The position numbers were made by a program, and so were the translations under genes. Below are positions 16,844 through 25,009 of a stretch of DNA of 43,353 nt, in pieces. Every line of letters begins with the position of its first letter. Position 1 is the first letter of the stretch. The notes under the pieces were generated by a model, which did no database searches, was not told the DNA's origin, and saw only the letters and a list, made by a program, of their open reading frames with translations. The stretch lies in the NCBI GenBank assembly GCA_017515465.1, contig JAFWFV010000032.1:1-43353 (forward strand), read 5' to 3'. The DNA comes from Clostridiales bacterium (lineage in GTDB: Bacteria; Bacillota; Clostridia; Saccharofermentanales; Saccharofermentanaceae).

Positions 16844-18126
16844 TGAAGATAAAGACCAGGACCATCAGTTACGATGAGGCCATGGCCCTCCCCTCTTGGG
16901 AACAAGTCAGGCCGAAAAAACCCTCAAAGCTCCTTGCAGGCATATGCCGCCTGGCCGGCAGAGGGGAACGCAGAGCCGTCGGATTCACGTGTGAACAGAT
17001 AGACATGGACAGGGCCGGATCAGGTCCCTGGATGGTCCTGATGAACCACTGCAGCTTTACGGATCTGGCAATCGCCTTTGAAGTATTAAAGGGCCGTCCA
17101 TTCAGCATCGTCTGTACCTCCGACGCACTGGTGGGCAAGAAGTGGTTTATCAGATCCCTGGGATGCATCCCCACCAGAAAGTTCGTATCAGACATCACCT
17201 TGATCTCCGACATGGACCATGCCCTGAACGTCAACAAGGCAAGCGTTTTGATGTATCCCGAGGCAGGGTATTCCCTGGACGGGACTGCCACCGCCATTCC
17301 CAGGAGGATGGGCGTGCTCCTGAAAAAGCTCAAGCACCCGGTGGTCATGATCACCACCTCAGGAGCATTTACCAGAGACCCTCTCTATAACAACCTGCAG
17401 AAGAGAAAGGTCAAGGTGTCATGCACCATGAAGTGCCTGTTTACCCCTGAGGAACTGGCAGAGACCAAGGTCAGGGATATAGATGCGGTCCTCGACCGCG
17501 AGTTCGATCTGGATTATTTCAGATGGCAGCAGGAAAACAGGGTGGAGATAACCGAGCCATTCAGGGCTGACGGCCTAAACAGGATCCTCTATAAATGCCC
17601 CCACTGCATGACCGAGGGTAAGACCATGGGCAAGGGCACTACCCTAACCTGCAGTTCCTGCGGCGCCACATATGAGCTGGATACATTTGGGTTCCTGAAG
17701 GGCGTTAACGTGGAACCTGTATTTACACACATCCCCGACTGGTTCGCCTGGGAGAGGGATCAGATCAGGTCCGAGATCGAGGCAGGAACATATAAGCTGG
17801 ATGTCCCCTGCGACATAGCGATCCTGAAGGATTCCAAAGCTCTCTACATGGTAGGCTCAGGACGCCTCATACACGATAACAGCGGCTTTGTATTAGACGG
17901 CTGCGGAGGCAGGCTCCATTACGAGCAGTCACCTGCAGCATCCTACAGCGTCAACTCGGATTATTTCTGGTATGAGATAGGAGACATCGTCTCGATAGGC
18001 ACCAACGACTGCCTCTACTACTGCTTCCCGAAGGAGGGCGACATCGTGGCCAAGACGAGACTGGCAGCAGAGGAGCTGCACAAGATGTACAAGGTCAGTT
18101 CTTCAAAGCCCTCATCACTCCAATAA
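16843..18126 (+). CDS. PlsC-type lysophospholipid acyltransferase with zinc ribbon
   Basis: The 427-residue protein carries an acyltransferase domain with the NHCSFTD motif (H69-x4-D74), a substrate-loop region around TSDALVGKKWF, and MYPEAGYSLDG in place of the usual PEGTRS. These are the signatures of 1-acyl-glycerol-3-phosphate acyltransferases. At about residues 250-275 a CxxC...CxxC zinc ribbon (CPHC, CSSC) is inserted before a C-terminal beta-rich domain, which is unusual for PlsC. It probably acylates a membrane lipid or related acceptor. It is coupled to the upstream diguanylate cyclase, suggesting lipid or envelope changes tied to cyclic di-GMP. Its last 32 bases overlap the end of the converging zinc-ribbon gene. 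Confidence 0.78.
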   Translation: MKIKTRTISYDEAMALPSWEQVRPKKPSKLLAGICRLAGRGERRAVGFTCEQIDMDRAGSGPWMVLMNHCSFTDLAIAFEVLKGRPFSIVCTSDALVGKKWFIRSLGCIPTRKFVSDITLISDMDHALNVNKASVLMYPEAGYSLDGTATAIPRRMGVLLKKLKHPVVMITTSGAFTRDPLYNNLQKRKVKVSCTMKCLFTPEELAETKVRDIDAVLDREFDLDYFRWQQENRVEITEPFRADGLNRILYKCPHCMTEGKTMGKGTTLTCSSCGATYELDTFGFLKGVNVEPVFTHIPDWFAWERDQIRSEIEAGTYKLDVPCDIAILKDSKALYMVGSGRLIHDNSGFVLDGCGGRLHYEQSPAASYSVNSDYFWYEIGDIVSIGTNDCLYYCFPKEGDIVAKTRLAAEELHKMYKVSSSKPSSLQ

Positions 18127-18604
18127 TAAAGAACAGCAGGACCATCAGCACTTCTAACGCGATATAGACGATGGCGACCCATTTGGCAGCAGTTGTCTTT
18201 GCATTTCCCCTGCCTGCCTTTTCCTCTTTAATCGCTAATACCATTCCGACCAGTGAAATAGGGAAAAACCCGGTACAGATACCTACCAGGGTCAGCATAA
18301 GCGGCATCATGTCAGGCTGGATGCTCTTTCTGGCGGGACGAGGATTGGCCTGCGCCGTCATGTCTATCGCCGCCTTTATGGGTTCGTAGCCGCACTCCGG
18401 GCATGCATTGGTGTAATAGACCTTACCGCACTCCGGGCAGGTCTTGGCTATGGCATCGAACCTGACGCCGCACTCGTTGCAGAAAGCACCGTCAAAGCTG
18501 TTCCCGCAGCCGGGACAAACGTGCTGAAATCCCGTTGATCCGCAATTGGGGCATGCGCCCTCATTTTCCTCAAACCTGCATCCACAGTATTTACATATCC
18601 TCAT
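18095..18604 (-). CDS. Zinc-ribbon membrane protein, second of a tandem pair
   Basis: The ATG at 18604 overlaps the stop of the upstream paralogue by four bases (ATGA). The 169-residue protein has five short CxxC-type zinc knuckles in its first 75 residues (CKYCG, CPNCG, CPGCG, CNECG, CPECG twice), a linker, and two hydrophobic helices near residues 103-123 and 140-162. It is built like its neighbour but differs in most positions. A metal-binding cytoplasmic head on a two-helix anchor fits; no enzyme motif is present. Its 3' end overlaps the acyltransferase gene on the other strand. Confidence 0.75.
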   Translation of the reverse strand: MRICKYCGCRFEENEGACPNCGSTGFQHVCPGCGNSFDGAFCNECGVRFDAIAKTCPECGKVYYTNACPECGYEPIKAAIDMTAQANPRPARKSIQPDMMPLMLTLVGICTGFFPISLVGMVLAIKEEKAGRGNAKTTAAKWVAIVYIALEVLMVLLFFIIGVMRALKN

Positions 18605-19128
18605 CTTCTGACCCCTGACATAACCAAGATTATGAGCCACATGAAACTGAGCACCGAAGTTACCATGCACAAAGCAACGGCGCCTCTGGCCTGTTTCTTT
18701 TCCTTATCACTCAGACCTTCCTTGCGGCTCTCCGTATATGCCATGAAGTATCCTATCATCGGCGCCGGGAACACGCACATGAGGAAACCGGCGATCCCGA
18801 GTATATAAGCGACCGTGATGTTCTTACGGTTGAAACCGCTGTTGACATCACCGGGTCTGCCGGCATTTGACGGTGCTGCTTTCCGGGTGACTCTTCTCCT
18901 GGATTCATTATAGCCGCAGTCGGGGCACGACTTGGAAAAATACTTCCTGCCGCAGTCAGGGCAGACCTTTGCCACGGCATCGAACCTGGTGCCGCATGAC
19001 GGACAGAACTTGCCCTTATATGTCTTGGAACAGTTCGGGCATATGGATTCGAACTCCTTGGAGCCACACCCGGAACATATCCTGGCATTGTTTTCTTCGT
19101 GATAACCGCAGAAAGTACAGATCTTCAT
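18601..19128 (-). CDS. Zinc-ribbon membrane protein, first of a tandem pair
   Basis: The ATG at 19128 follows GGAGGGG; the longer frame to 19179 runs through the promoter. The 175-residue protein has zinc knuckles CTFCG, CSGCG, CPNC, CPSCG, CPDCG and CPDCG up to about residue 75, a basic Arg-rich linker, and two membrane helices near residues 108-128 and 148-170. Pattern and spacing match the downstream gene, so the pair arose by tandem duplication. It is divergent from double-glycine peptide 2. Function is unknown. Confidence 0.75.
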   Translation of the reverse strand: MKICTFCGYHEENNARICSGCGSKEFESICPNCSKTYKGKFCPSCGTRFDAVAKVCPDCGRKYFSKSCPDCGYNESRRRVTRKAAPSNAGRPGDVNSGFNRKNITVAYILGIAGFLMCVFPAPMIGYFMAYTESRKEGLSDKEKKQARGAVALCMVTSVLSFMWLIILVMSGVRR

Positions 19129-19134
19129 TTCGCC

Positions 19135-19155
19135 CCTCCGGTAAGGATTATAACA
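19135..19155 (-). promoter_or_regulatory. Extended -10 fused to Shine-Dalgarno, copy 2
   Basis: The 21-bp block is identical to 14941-14961: TGTTATAAT, then CCTTA, then CCGGAGG on the minus strand (-10 hexamer 19152-19147). The predicted start is about 19140, at the edge of the ribosome-binding site, so the leader would be about 12 bases. It drives the zinc-ribbon pair. Confidence 0.6.
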
Positions 19156-19213
19156 TTTTTTCTCTCTTAATCGACACATATGTGACCAACTGTCTGATAA
19201 GCAACATAAAGGG

Positions 19214-19262
19214 TAATCATTAACGATTGCTCCTAAGGGTGCTGTGCCGCATAATCCAGTTG
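19214..19262 (+). promoter_or_regulatory. Promoter of double-glycine peptide 2 with shared upstream element
   Basis: The element AATCATTAACGATTGC (19215-19230) is followed by exactly 19 bases and CATAAT (19250-19255). The predicted start at 19262 lies 47 bases before the ATG, the same as for peptide 1. From GGG at 19211 onward, 15 of 20 bases match the peptide 1 region. Confidence 0.6.
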
Positions 19263-19308
19263 TAACCCAAAGGAATACAAAAACAAAAAAGCTTAGGAGG
19301 AAAAAGCT

Positions 19309-19572
19309 ATGAAGACTAACAAATCTAAGGAAATGCTGGAAAACGTAAACGGCGGTTCAGGACTCGCATCTGAAAGCGCTGAAACGCTGGTCATGGCCAG
19401 GAGGGTAAGCGCACCCGTTATCGAAGAAAGGTCACCTGACATCATTGAGAGGATCAGGAAGCTGGAGGAGCTGAAGAGGATCATGCCCGGCTACAATCCC
19501 AATAATCCCAGCATCTTTGATGATCCCCGCGCACCCAGAAGACCGAACATCAGAATCCTTGCAGATAACTAA
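19309..19572 (+). CDS. Double-glycine leader peptide 2
   Basis: AGGAGG stands eight bases before the ATG. The 87-residue product has a 16-residue leader, KEMLENVNGG at its end, with cleavage expected after G16. The 71-residue core has no cysteine. It is charged, with an amphipathic helix around IIERIRKLEELKRIM, then a Pro/Asn-rich tail (PGYNPNNP, RAPRRPNIR). It does not resemble the cores of peptides 1 or 3, whereas leader and promoter do. No modifying enzyme or C39 exporter is adjacent. It is monocistronic, ending at a strong terminator, and divergent from the zinc-ribbon pair. Confidence 0.75.
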   Translation: MKTNKSKEMLENVNGGSGLASESAETLVMARRVSAPVIEERSPDIIERIRKLEELKRIMPGYNPNNPSIFDDPRAPRRPNIRILADN

Positions 19573-19600
19573 TGTACCGATCCCTGCCGGATATATCAAG

Positions 19601-19631
19601 AACACGGAGCCTCTTAGCTCCGTGTTTTTTT
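19601..19631 (+). terminator. Rho-independent terminator of double-glycine peptide 2
   Basis: A perfect 10-bp stem, AACACGGAGC (19601-19610) and GCTCCGTGTT (19617-19626), with a 6-base loop runs into a T-tract, 28 bases past the stop codon. Confidence 0.9.
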
Positions 19632-19645
19632 GCTGTTGGCTAGTG

Positions 19646-19651
19646 TATAAT
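19646..19651 (+). promoter_or_regulatory. -10 box of the 19684 lipoprotein gene
   Basis: TATAAT lies between the peptide 2 terminator and TGGAGAA, the ribosome-binding site of the lipoprotein. The predicted start is near 19658, a 26-base leader. The -35 box is weak. Confidence 0.5.
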
Positions 19652-19683
19652 GGCCCTGTAAAAAGACGGATTGGAGAACGTTC

Positions 19684-20520
19684 ATGAAAAAGGTCTTTGC
19701 CGCTGCACTAACGATGATCACGCTCTGTCAGATGACAGGATGTTTCTCACTGGTATCCACCAGAACGCCCGCCATGGACTACATCAGAGGCGATGTCAGA
19801 TACGAGATCCGCGTCGGTGCCAGCGCCGATACACATAAAGAGATAATAGAGACTGATGTTGAGATAGACAAGGACAGGTTCGTCGATCTCTTTAACGAGA
19901 ACGCGAAATATGATCCCAACACCGTCAAGCACGAATTGTCGGGAGCATCTCTGAAGATCGATCCCGAGACCCAACAGGAGGAATGGAAAGAGATAACACA
20001 TTCCGAGGTCAACATCAGGGCGGTCTTTGACGACGGTCTCAGATCCGTATCGCTCTACGAATATGATTCCGATCTCTACCTCTTTGCCGTAAGCATAGGA
20101 AATGCCGGCAAGAAAGAGGACAGAGGATATTACTACATGAAGCTGCCTGATGAGATGCAGGACTACTGGCTGCCTGTCTATGAGGAGATCAGATCTGACG
20201 CCGAGGAATACCATATGGAAACATACGGCAGTTTCTCCATCGATCCCGTCTCCAGCTACGACGGAAAATACCTGGCCCGTCCCAACGAATCAGGTGACAA
20301 CATTACCATAATGATATTAACAGATGACGTAATGAAAACCACATCTTTCAGTCCCTGCAGAAAGAGCGATTTCTACGGGATCTGCTGGGAAGAAGACAGC
20401 TACAGCCTGTGGATCCAGTCAGGCGATATCGGAGTCATCTGCTACAGGCTCGATAACGGAAAATGGACAGAAGACCCTGACGCAGTAAGGCCTGATTACA
20501 TCATCAGCAGATACGACTGA
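19684..20520 (+). CDS. Lipoprotein of unknown function
   Basis: The 278-residue precursor starts MKKVFAAALT and has a lipobox QMTGC near residue 20. The mature part is a soluble, acidic, beta-rich domain with many Tyr and Asp residues and no cysteine pair or catalytic motif I can name. It has its own promoter and ends five bases before the stop of the converging SDR gene, with no terminator visible. It is presumably exposed outside the membrane. Confidence 0.7.
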   Translation: MKKVFAAALTMITLCQMTGCFSLVSTRTPAMDYIRGDVRYEIRVGASADTHKEIIETDVEIDKDRFVDLFNENAKYDPNTVKHELSGASLKIDPETQQEEWKEITHSEVNIRAVFDDGLRSVSLYEYDSDLYLFAVSIGNAGKKEDRGYYYMKLPDEMQDYWLPVYEEIRSDAEEYHMETYGSFSIDPVSSYDGKYLARPNESGDNITIMILTDDVMKTTSFSPCRKSDFYGICWEEDSYSLWIQSGDIGVICYRLDNGKWTEDPDAVRPDYIISRYD

Positions 20521-20524
20521 TCCT

Positions 20525-21250
20525 TTATTTCTGTATGTGATATCCGCCGTCAGCGTAAACGTTGGTGCCCGTCATGTAATCCGAGAGATCTGACAGCAGG
20601 AACATGACGACTCCGGCGATGTCTTCCGGCATGCCCAGCCTGCCCGCGGGTATCAGGTTCTCAGACTGCTTCCTGACCTCAGGGTTATCGAATGAGGCCT
20701 TTGTCATGCCCGTGTATGTGAAGCCCGGTGCTACGGAATTTACCTGGATGCCGTGGGGCGCCAGATCCAGCGCCATGGCTGATGTGAGCGATACGATACC
20801 GCCCTTGGATGCGGCATAGCCTGCCATGTTGTTCCTGAAGATGGAAGACCTGATGCAGCTAATGTTTACTATCTTTCCCTTTTTGCTGGGGATCATCCTG
20901 CGGGATACGGCCTTGGATACGGTAAAGGTTCCCGTGAGATTGACGGATATTGGCCTTTCCCATTCGGATGCTTCCAGTTCATAGAAGGGCTTGCCGGAGC
21001 CCCATATTCCTGCAGCGTTGACCAGGCCGTCTATCTGCGGGATGGAATCTGTTATCTTTGTTATCTCTTCCTCATCAGTGACGCTTGCGGTGTGATGAGT
21101 GTAGGAGGGATCATCTATCGCGGATCCTGATACATCTATACCTATTACTTTTGCACCGGACTTGAGGAGGCTCTCAGCGCAGCTTTTGCCTATGCCTGAT
21201 GACGATCCCGTAACCACAAATGTCTTTCCATTGTTATCCCAGTTATTCAT
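20525..21250 (-). CDS. Short-chain dehydrogenase/reductase (SDR)
   Basis: The 241-residue classical SDR has the cofactor loop TGSSSGIGKS near residue 15, NAAG (residues 78-81) and the active-site pair YAASK, with a serine in the preceding ISCIRSS segment. Length and motifs match FabG-like or sugar/alcohol SDRs that use NAD(P)H. The substrate is not evident. AGGTG lies eight bases before the ATG. It is the last gene of a four-gene minus operon, 16 bases after the TtcA-like gene. Confidence 0.85.
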   Translation of the reverse strand: MNNWDNNGKTFVVTGSSSGIGKSCAESLLKSGAKVIGIDVSGSAIDDPSYTHHTASVTDEEEITKITDSIPQIDGLVNAAGIWGSGKPFYELEASEWERPISVNLTGTFTVSKAVSRRMIPSKKGKIVNISCIRSSIFRNNMAGYAASKGGIVSLTSAMALDLAPHGIQVNSVAPGFTYTGMTKASFDNPEVRKQSENLIPAGRLGMPEDIAGVVMFLLSDLSDYMTGTNVYADGGYHIQK

Positions 21251-21266
21251 TTTTGTGCACCTGATA

Positions 21267-22061
21267 TCAGTAGTCTTCCAGGAAAGAGATCCTCTTTCCG
21301 TCCTTTTTATATGCTATCACCGCATCGATGTCAATGTTCTCAACGCTCCTGAAGATGTTGGCCTCAACGGCGGGATTTGTTTCCTTCAGCTTAGCGATGA
21401 GTTCCTTGATCTCCTGCCTCTTAGAGCCGCTCTTTTTGGCGGTGACGCTGCATGCGCAGCCGGAAAAAATGAGACCGTTCCTGTCCCGCCATTCGCATAT
21501 GTCCTTTTCCCTGATGAGATACATGGGCCTGATCAGTTCCATGCCCTCGTAATTCCTGCTCCTGGACTTGGGCATCATGGTCTGGATCTGGCCGCCGTAG
21601 AGCATTGCCATCAGAATGGTCTCGATAACGTCATCGTAGTGATGGCCCAGAGCGATCTTGTTGCATCCCATCTCCCGGGCGCGGCTGTACAGGTATCCCC
21701 TCCTCATCCTGGCGCAGTGATAGCAGGGGCTCTTGTCCGCATCTTCCACTTTGCTGAAGATGTCGCTCTCGAAGGTGACGAGATCTATTCCCAGTTTATC
21801 CGCATTGGACCTGATGCTGTTTCTGGTCTCCTCGCTGTACCCGGGATCCATGGACAGGAATACCAGATCGAAATCCACCTTTCTATGCCTTTGGATCTCC
21901 TGCATCAGCTTGGCCATCAGCATGGAATCCTTGCCGCCTGAGATACACACGGCGATCCTGTCCCCCTGGCTTATGAGCTCATACTCCCTTACTGCCTTTG
22001 TAAAGGGTTCAAAGAGACTCCTCTTAAATTCGTGCCTGATGCTGTCTTCTGCCTGGTTCAT
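21267..22061 (-). CDS. ttcA-like: TtcA-like PP-loop tRNA thiolation enzyme
   Basis: The ATG at 22061 follows the upstream stop by one base (TGATATG), implying coupling; the longer frame to 22157 shadows the upstream gene. The 264-residue protein has the ATP-binding PP-loop SGGKDS, a CxxC motif in SPCYHCARMRRG, the GHHYDD segment, and a later cysteine pair in GCACS. These could hold the iron-sulfur cluster of the TtcA/TtuA group, which puts sulfur on a tRNA cytidine or uridine. Length suits TtcA. The substrate tRNA position cannot be told from sequence alone. Confidence 0.8.
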   Translation of the reverse strand: MNQAEDSIRHEFKRSLFEPFTKAVREYELISQGDRIAVCISGGKDSMLMAKLMQEIQRHRKVDFDLVFLSMDPGYSEETRNSIRSNADKLGIDLVTFESDIFSKVEDADKSPCYHCARMRRGYLYSRAREMGCNKIALGHHYDDVIETILMAMLYGGQIQTMMPKSRSRNYEGMELIRPMYLIREKDICEWRDRNGLIFSGCACSVTAKKSGSKRQEIKELIAKLKETNPAVEANIFRSVENIDIDAVIAYKKDGKRISFLEDY

Positions 22062-22062
22062 A

Positions 22063-23490
22063 TCAGACTGTATGCTCTTTCTTGCCGCCGTGGCCGCCGA
22101 ATATCTGCCACGTCCCCTTGTCCAGGAGACTGAACAGAGCCGCTCTCTCCACGGCACATAATGCCTTGTCGGTATCTACTGAGGTCATGAGTATGGGCGC
22201 ATATTTATTGTATTCGGACTGCCTTACTGTCATGTCCTTGAGATTGATAAAGATGTCCCCCGTAAAAGCGATCCGGTGCTGTCTGTCTATCAGAACGGAC
22301 TCGCCTCCCAGGTGGCCGCCCGAGCCCTCGTAGAGCTCGAAATGGAGCTCTCCTATGTCAAGGGAACCGGTTCGTTCGATGGGGCTGTTTATCTTTCTGT
22401 CCTCTCCCACGATCTCCACCTTGTCAGGAGAAACGGGCTTATAGGACGTAAGTGCCTTGCAGATGCGGACGTATGGCTTGTGGAGAGGATTGATCTCCCT
22501 GTAGCCGTTCTCGCCGTCATATTCCAGCTTCATGCATCTGGCGCTGGCCGCACTGGCATATACCTTGTCAAAGAGATCCAGCAGGCCGCAGTGATCCAGG
22601 TCGGCGTGGGTTACGAATATCTCTTTCCTGATGTTGCCGTAATCCGGGATCAGCCTCCTGAAGAGCGATACCATCTCCTTTTCGTAGCAGGCATAGCCGG
22701 AGTCGATGAAGAGGTAATCGTCACCGCTCCTGATGATGGCCGTGTTGCTTCCGCAGGGCGGTTCGATCAGGGTGATGACCGTCTGATCCGATATGTAGTG
22801 CACGGTGATCCTGGGCTCGAAATTCGAATCCCTGGACAGGGCCAGGAGTTCTGCAAACCTGCTGATGCTGTCAAAGGTACGGTACGGCGAAACGCCTGTC
22901 TCATCCAGCATCTGCATGGCCAGGTTGGTGTTGATCATGAGCTCGTCCCTGAAGTCAGCAGAGATGTCCATGGCAGATGAGATCTCCTCTACGAAGGTGT
23001 TGTAGAACAAACTGTTGTCGTAGACCTTGTCCGCATGGTTATAGTCTATGAGCCTGACCTCACACAGCTTCTTGGCCTCCTCGACGAACTCCTTGATCCT
23101 GTCGTGGTCACTCACAACCAGCCCCATCTTAAACAGCTGGTATTCCGTACCGTTCTCCTGGGAACTGATGTATGTGATGTTGAAATTGAAATCGCTTATG
23201 AGCTCCAGAACGGAGGTTACGCTTCCCGGAACGTCCCTGAGCTTGAACTCCATCAATACGACGCTCCTGCTGTCCTCCTCACTCTGCAGGTAACCGATGG
23301 CCGCAAGTTCCTCAGTGGCCTTTTCCAGCTGGGACTCAGTCCCTTCGGCATCGATAAAGAGCATGTGGGAATCCACTGCCTTGTTGTAGCTTACGCGTGT
23401 GATGTTGATGCCCAGTCCCGCAAAGCAGCGGCTGGCCTTGAGAAAGGCTCCTATGTGATTGGGCATCTTGGTAACGAATGTCTTGTTCAT
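22063..23490 (-). CDS. ACT-ACT-metallo-beta-lactamase fusion protein
   Basis: The 475-residue protein has two N-terminal ACT-like ligand-binding repeats (about residues 3-68 and 78-150; MPNHIGAFLKASRCFAGLGI and RDVPGSVTSVLELI), a helical linker, and a metallo-beta-lactamase fold from about residue 230. Metal ligands are visible: THADLDH, GGHLGGE, FTGDIF and a final GGHGG. The site looks complete for two metals. ACT domains usually bind amino acids, so hydrolase activity may be gated by one. It lies six bases after the zinc-ribbon gene and one base before the TtcA-like gene, in the same operon. Its substrate is unknown. Confidence 0.8.
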   Translation of the reverse strand: MNKTFVTKMPNHIGAFLKASRCFAGLGINITRVSYNKAVDSHMLFIDAEGTESQLEKATEELAAIGYLQSEEDSRSVVLMEFKLRDVPGSVTSVLELISDFNFNITYISSQENGTEYQLFKMGLVVSDHDRIKEFVEEAKKLCEVRLIDYNHADKVYDNSLFYNTFVEEISSAMDISADFRDELMINTNLAMQMLDETGVSPYRTFDSISRFAELLALSRDSNFEPRITVHYISDQTVITLIEPPCGSNTAIIRSGDDYLFIDSGYACYEKEMVSLFRRLIPDYGNIRKEIFVTHADLDHCGLLDLFDKVYASAASARCMKLEYDGENGYREINPLHKPYVRICKALTSYKPVSPDKVEIVGEDRKINSPIERTGSLDIGELHFELYEGSGGHLGGESVLIDRQHRIAFTGDIFINLKDMTVRQSEYNKYAPILMTSVDTDKALCAVERAALFSLLDKGTWQIFGGHGGKKEHTV

Positions 23491-23496
23491 CAGTTG

Positions 23497-24771
23497 TTAT
23501 TTCGCTTTCTTCAGGCTCAGGAGCACCCAGTCCTGGGACTCGATGTCGTATGCGGTCCCGCAGAAAGGACACATCTTGTTCTGAACGGCATTAAAGCTGC
23601 CGCCGCAGGAAGGGCACTGTATCTTTGTCATGGAGAAATTGGGATCGATGGGGATATCGACCCTCCTCTGGAAGATGGCCCTGTACTTTTCCTTTTTGGG
23701 AACTATCCTGTCCCCCTGTGCATGGAGAACGTCAAAGAAGGCATCGGTGGCAACTGTTACCCTGCCGTTTTCCTCCTTGAACCCTGCCAGGCCCAGCGCG
23801 CCGCCGTAGTTCATGTCGATTATGTCCTTAAAGACGGGATCAAGTGCCGCTCCCTTGTAGAACAGCAGTTCCTGCTCGTTGGGCGAAAAGACAGATGTCT
23901 TGATGAGGGATATTGCCTTACTGGCGAAATACTCATAGGAGAACAATGGAGAGATGGCTTTCATCCTCTGCTCGAACTTTGAACGGGATCCTATCGTTCC
24001 CCACTTGCCGGACGACTGGCTCGATCCTACCGCGATCAGCCTGACGATCAGGTAGATCGAATATATGAAATATCCCAGGATCGCGCCCAGGGGCAGGAGC
24101 GGGATCAGAGTTAACAGCGGGCCAAGATCGCCGGAGGATAACTTGCCAAAGTTGTACACTATATCAATGGCAAAAAGTGCGAGGATCGTAATGACGATGA
24201 ATGCGGCCATCCCCTTCTTGCCTTCGTTGCCTGCCATGCCAACATCCTCAAGGAAATAGTAGGATGTGATCTTAGGGAACAGGTCGTCCATCTTGTACTG
24301 CGTTCCGCAGTAGGGGCAGCCGCCCTGGATCTGTGCGATCGTGCTGACGCTGCCGCAGTTGGGGCATGTGACCGTCTCATCGTCAGGATGAACGCCTGAG
24401 ATGACATCCGTTATCGTAGTGTAGAGGATGCTCCTCTTTTTATCGGCAAAGAGCTTCTTGCCGTTCTTTGTTATCTTGCGCCTGACATTGTACTGTTCGT
24501 TGCAGACGTAGCTCTCGTAGCGGGTATCCTTCCATTCGGATCCGACGATGGCATCTCTTTCCGTATCCCTGTCGGTGAGCTCGTATTCCATGGCAAAGCC
24601 CTTCTCTGAGAGACGGTCGTGCTGGAGCTTGAGCGCATAGGTAATGTCATTATCCGCAAAGGTGATCTTATCCCCACGGCTGACGGCAGAACCCAGCGTT
24701 CCGACAAATGCCTTGAACTGGCGTTTGAAGTTATCCTTCAGATGTATGATCTTAAATAAACTGTATCCCAT
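23497..24771 (-). CDS. Membrane protein with two zinc ribbons
   Basis: The 424-residue protein has a soluble N-terminal region, a zinc ribbon at about residues 136-156 (CPNCG...CPYCG), two to three membrane helices (about 187-208 and 217-247), a soluble domain, and a second zinc ribbon near residues 395-415 (CPSCGG...CPFCG). It resembles multi-ribbon membrane proteins common in Clostridia. The domain after the helices might be Tim44-like, but I am not sure. GGAGGGG precedes the ATG. It is the first gene of the operon leading to the ACT/MBL, TtcA-like and SDR genes. Confidence 0.7.
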   Translation of the reverse strand: MGYSLFKIIHLKDNFKRQFKAFVGTLGSAVSRGDKITFADNDITYALKLQHDRLSEKGFAMEYELTDRDTERDAIVGSEWKDTRYESYVCNEQYNVRRKITKNGKKLFADKKRSILYTTITDVISGVHPDDETVTCPNCGSVSTIAQIQGGCPYCGTQYKMDDLFPKITSYYFLEDVGMAGNEGKKGMAAFIVITILALFAIDIVYNFGKLSSGDLGPLLTLIPLLPLGAILGYFIYSIYLIVRLIAVGSSQSSGKWGTIGSRSKFEQRMKAISPLFSYEYFASKAISLIKTSVFSPNEQELLFYKGAALDPVFKDIIDMNYGGALGLAGFKEENGRVTVATDAFFDVLHAQGDRIVPKKEKYRAIFQRRVDIPIDPNFSMTKIQCPSCGGSFNAVQNKMCPFCGTAYDIESQDWVLLSLKKAK

Positions 24772-24860
24772 AACCCCTCCTTATCTGCACACAGGACACC
24801 CGGTCCTGAAGCACACCCATAATGCTACCATATCCCGAAACGAAATGTTAACGAGTGTGT

Positions 24861-24895
24861 TAAACATAATTGATATTTTCTAATATAATGAGAGC
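24861..24895 (+). promoter_or_regulatory. Promoter giving a leaderless transcript for the 37-residue peptide
   Basis: TATAAT at 24884-24889 predicts a start at 24896, the A of the ATG. TAAACA (24861-24866) with a 17-base spacer is a possible -35 box. Only GAGAG, too close to the ATG, resembles a ribosome-binding site. Confidence 0.5.
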
Positions 24896-25009
24896 ATGAA
24901 AGACAAGAAGTTCGGCATCATCTGCTGGGGATTCCTGTTTGTCTACGTCATACCGATGCTGACCATCGGCAATCACAAGCTGTTCAAAGCATATAAGAAC
25001 AAGTCCTGA
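24896..25009 (+). CDS. 37-residue single-helix membrane peptide
   Basis: This short frame runs from ATG 24896 to TGA 25007-25009. It has a basic start (MKDKK), one hydrophobic helix (residues 6-26, FGIICWGFLFVYVIPML) and a basic tail (HKLFKAYKNKS), so it should be a small inner-membrane peptide. It starts exactly where a perfect -10 box predicts transcription to begin. Its stop abuts the stop of the flavodoxin gene on the other strand (TGATCA). Small membrane regulators or toxins share this size, but nothing here specifies a role. Confidence 0.5.
   Translation: MKDKKFGIICWGFLFVYVIPMLTIGNHKLFKAYKNKS

Noticed and set aside
22276..23982. Long plus-strand frames (22276-22980, 23035-23982) opposite the ACT/MBL and zinc-ribbon genes
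   Set aside because: They lack ribosome-binding sites, their products have no domains, and the minus strand encodes clear protein families over the same bases.
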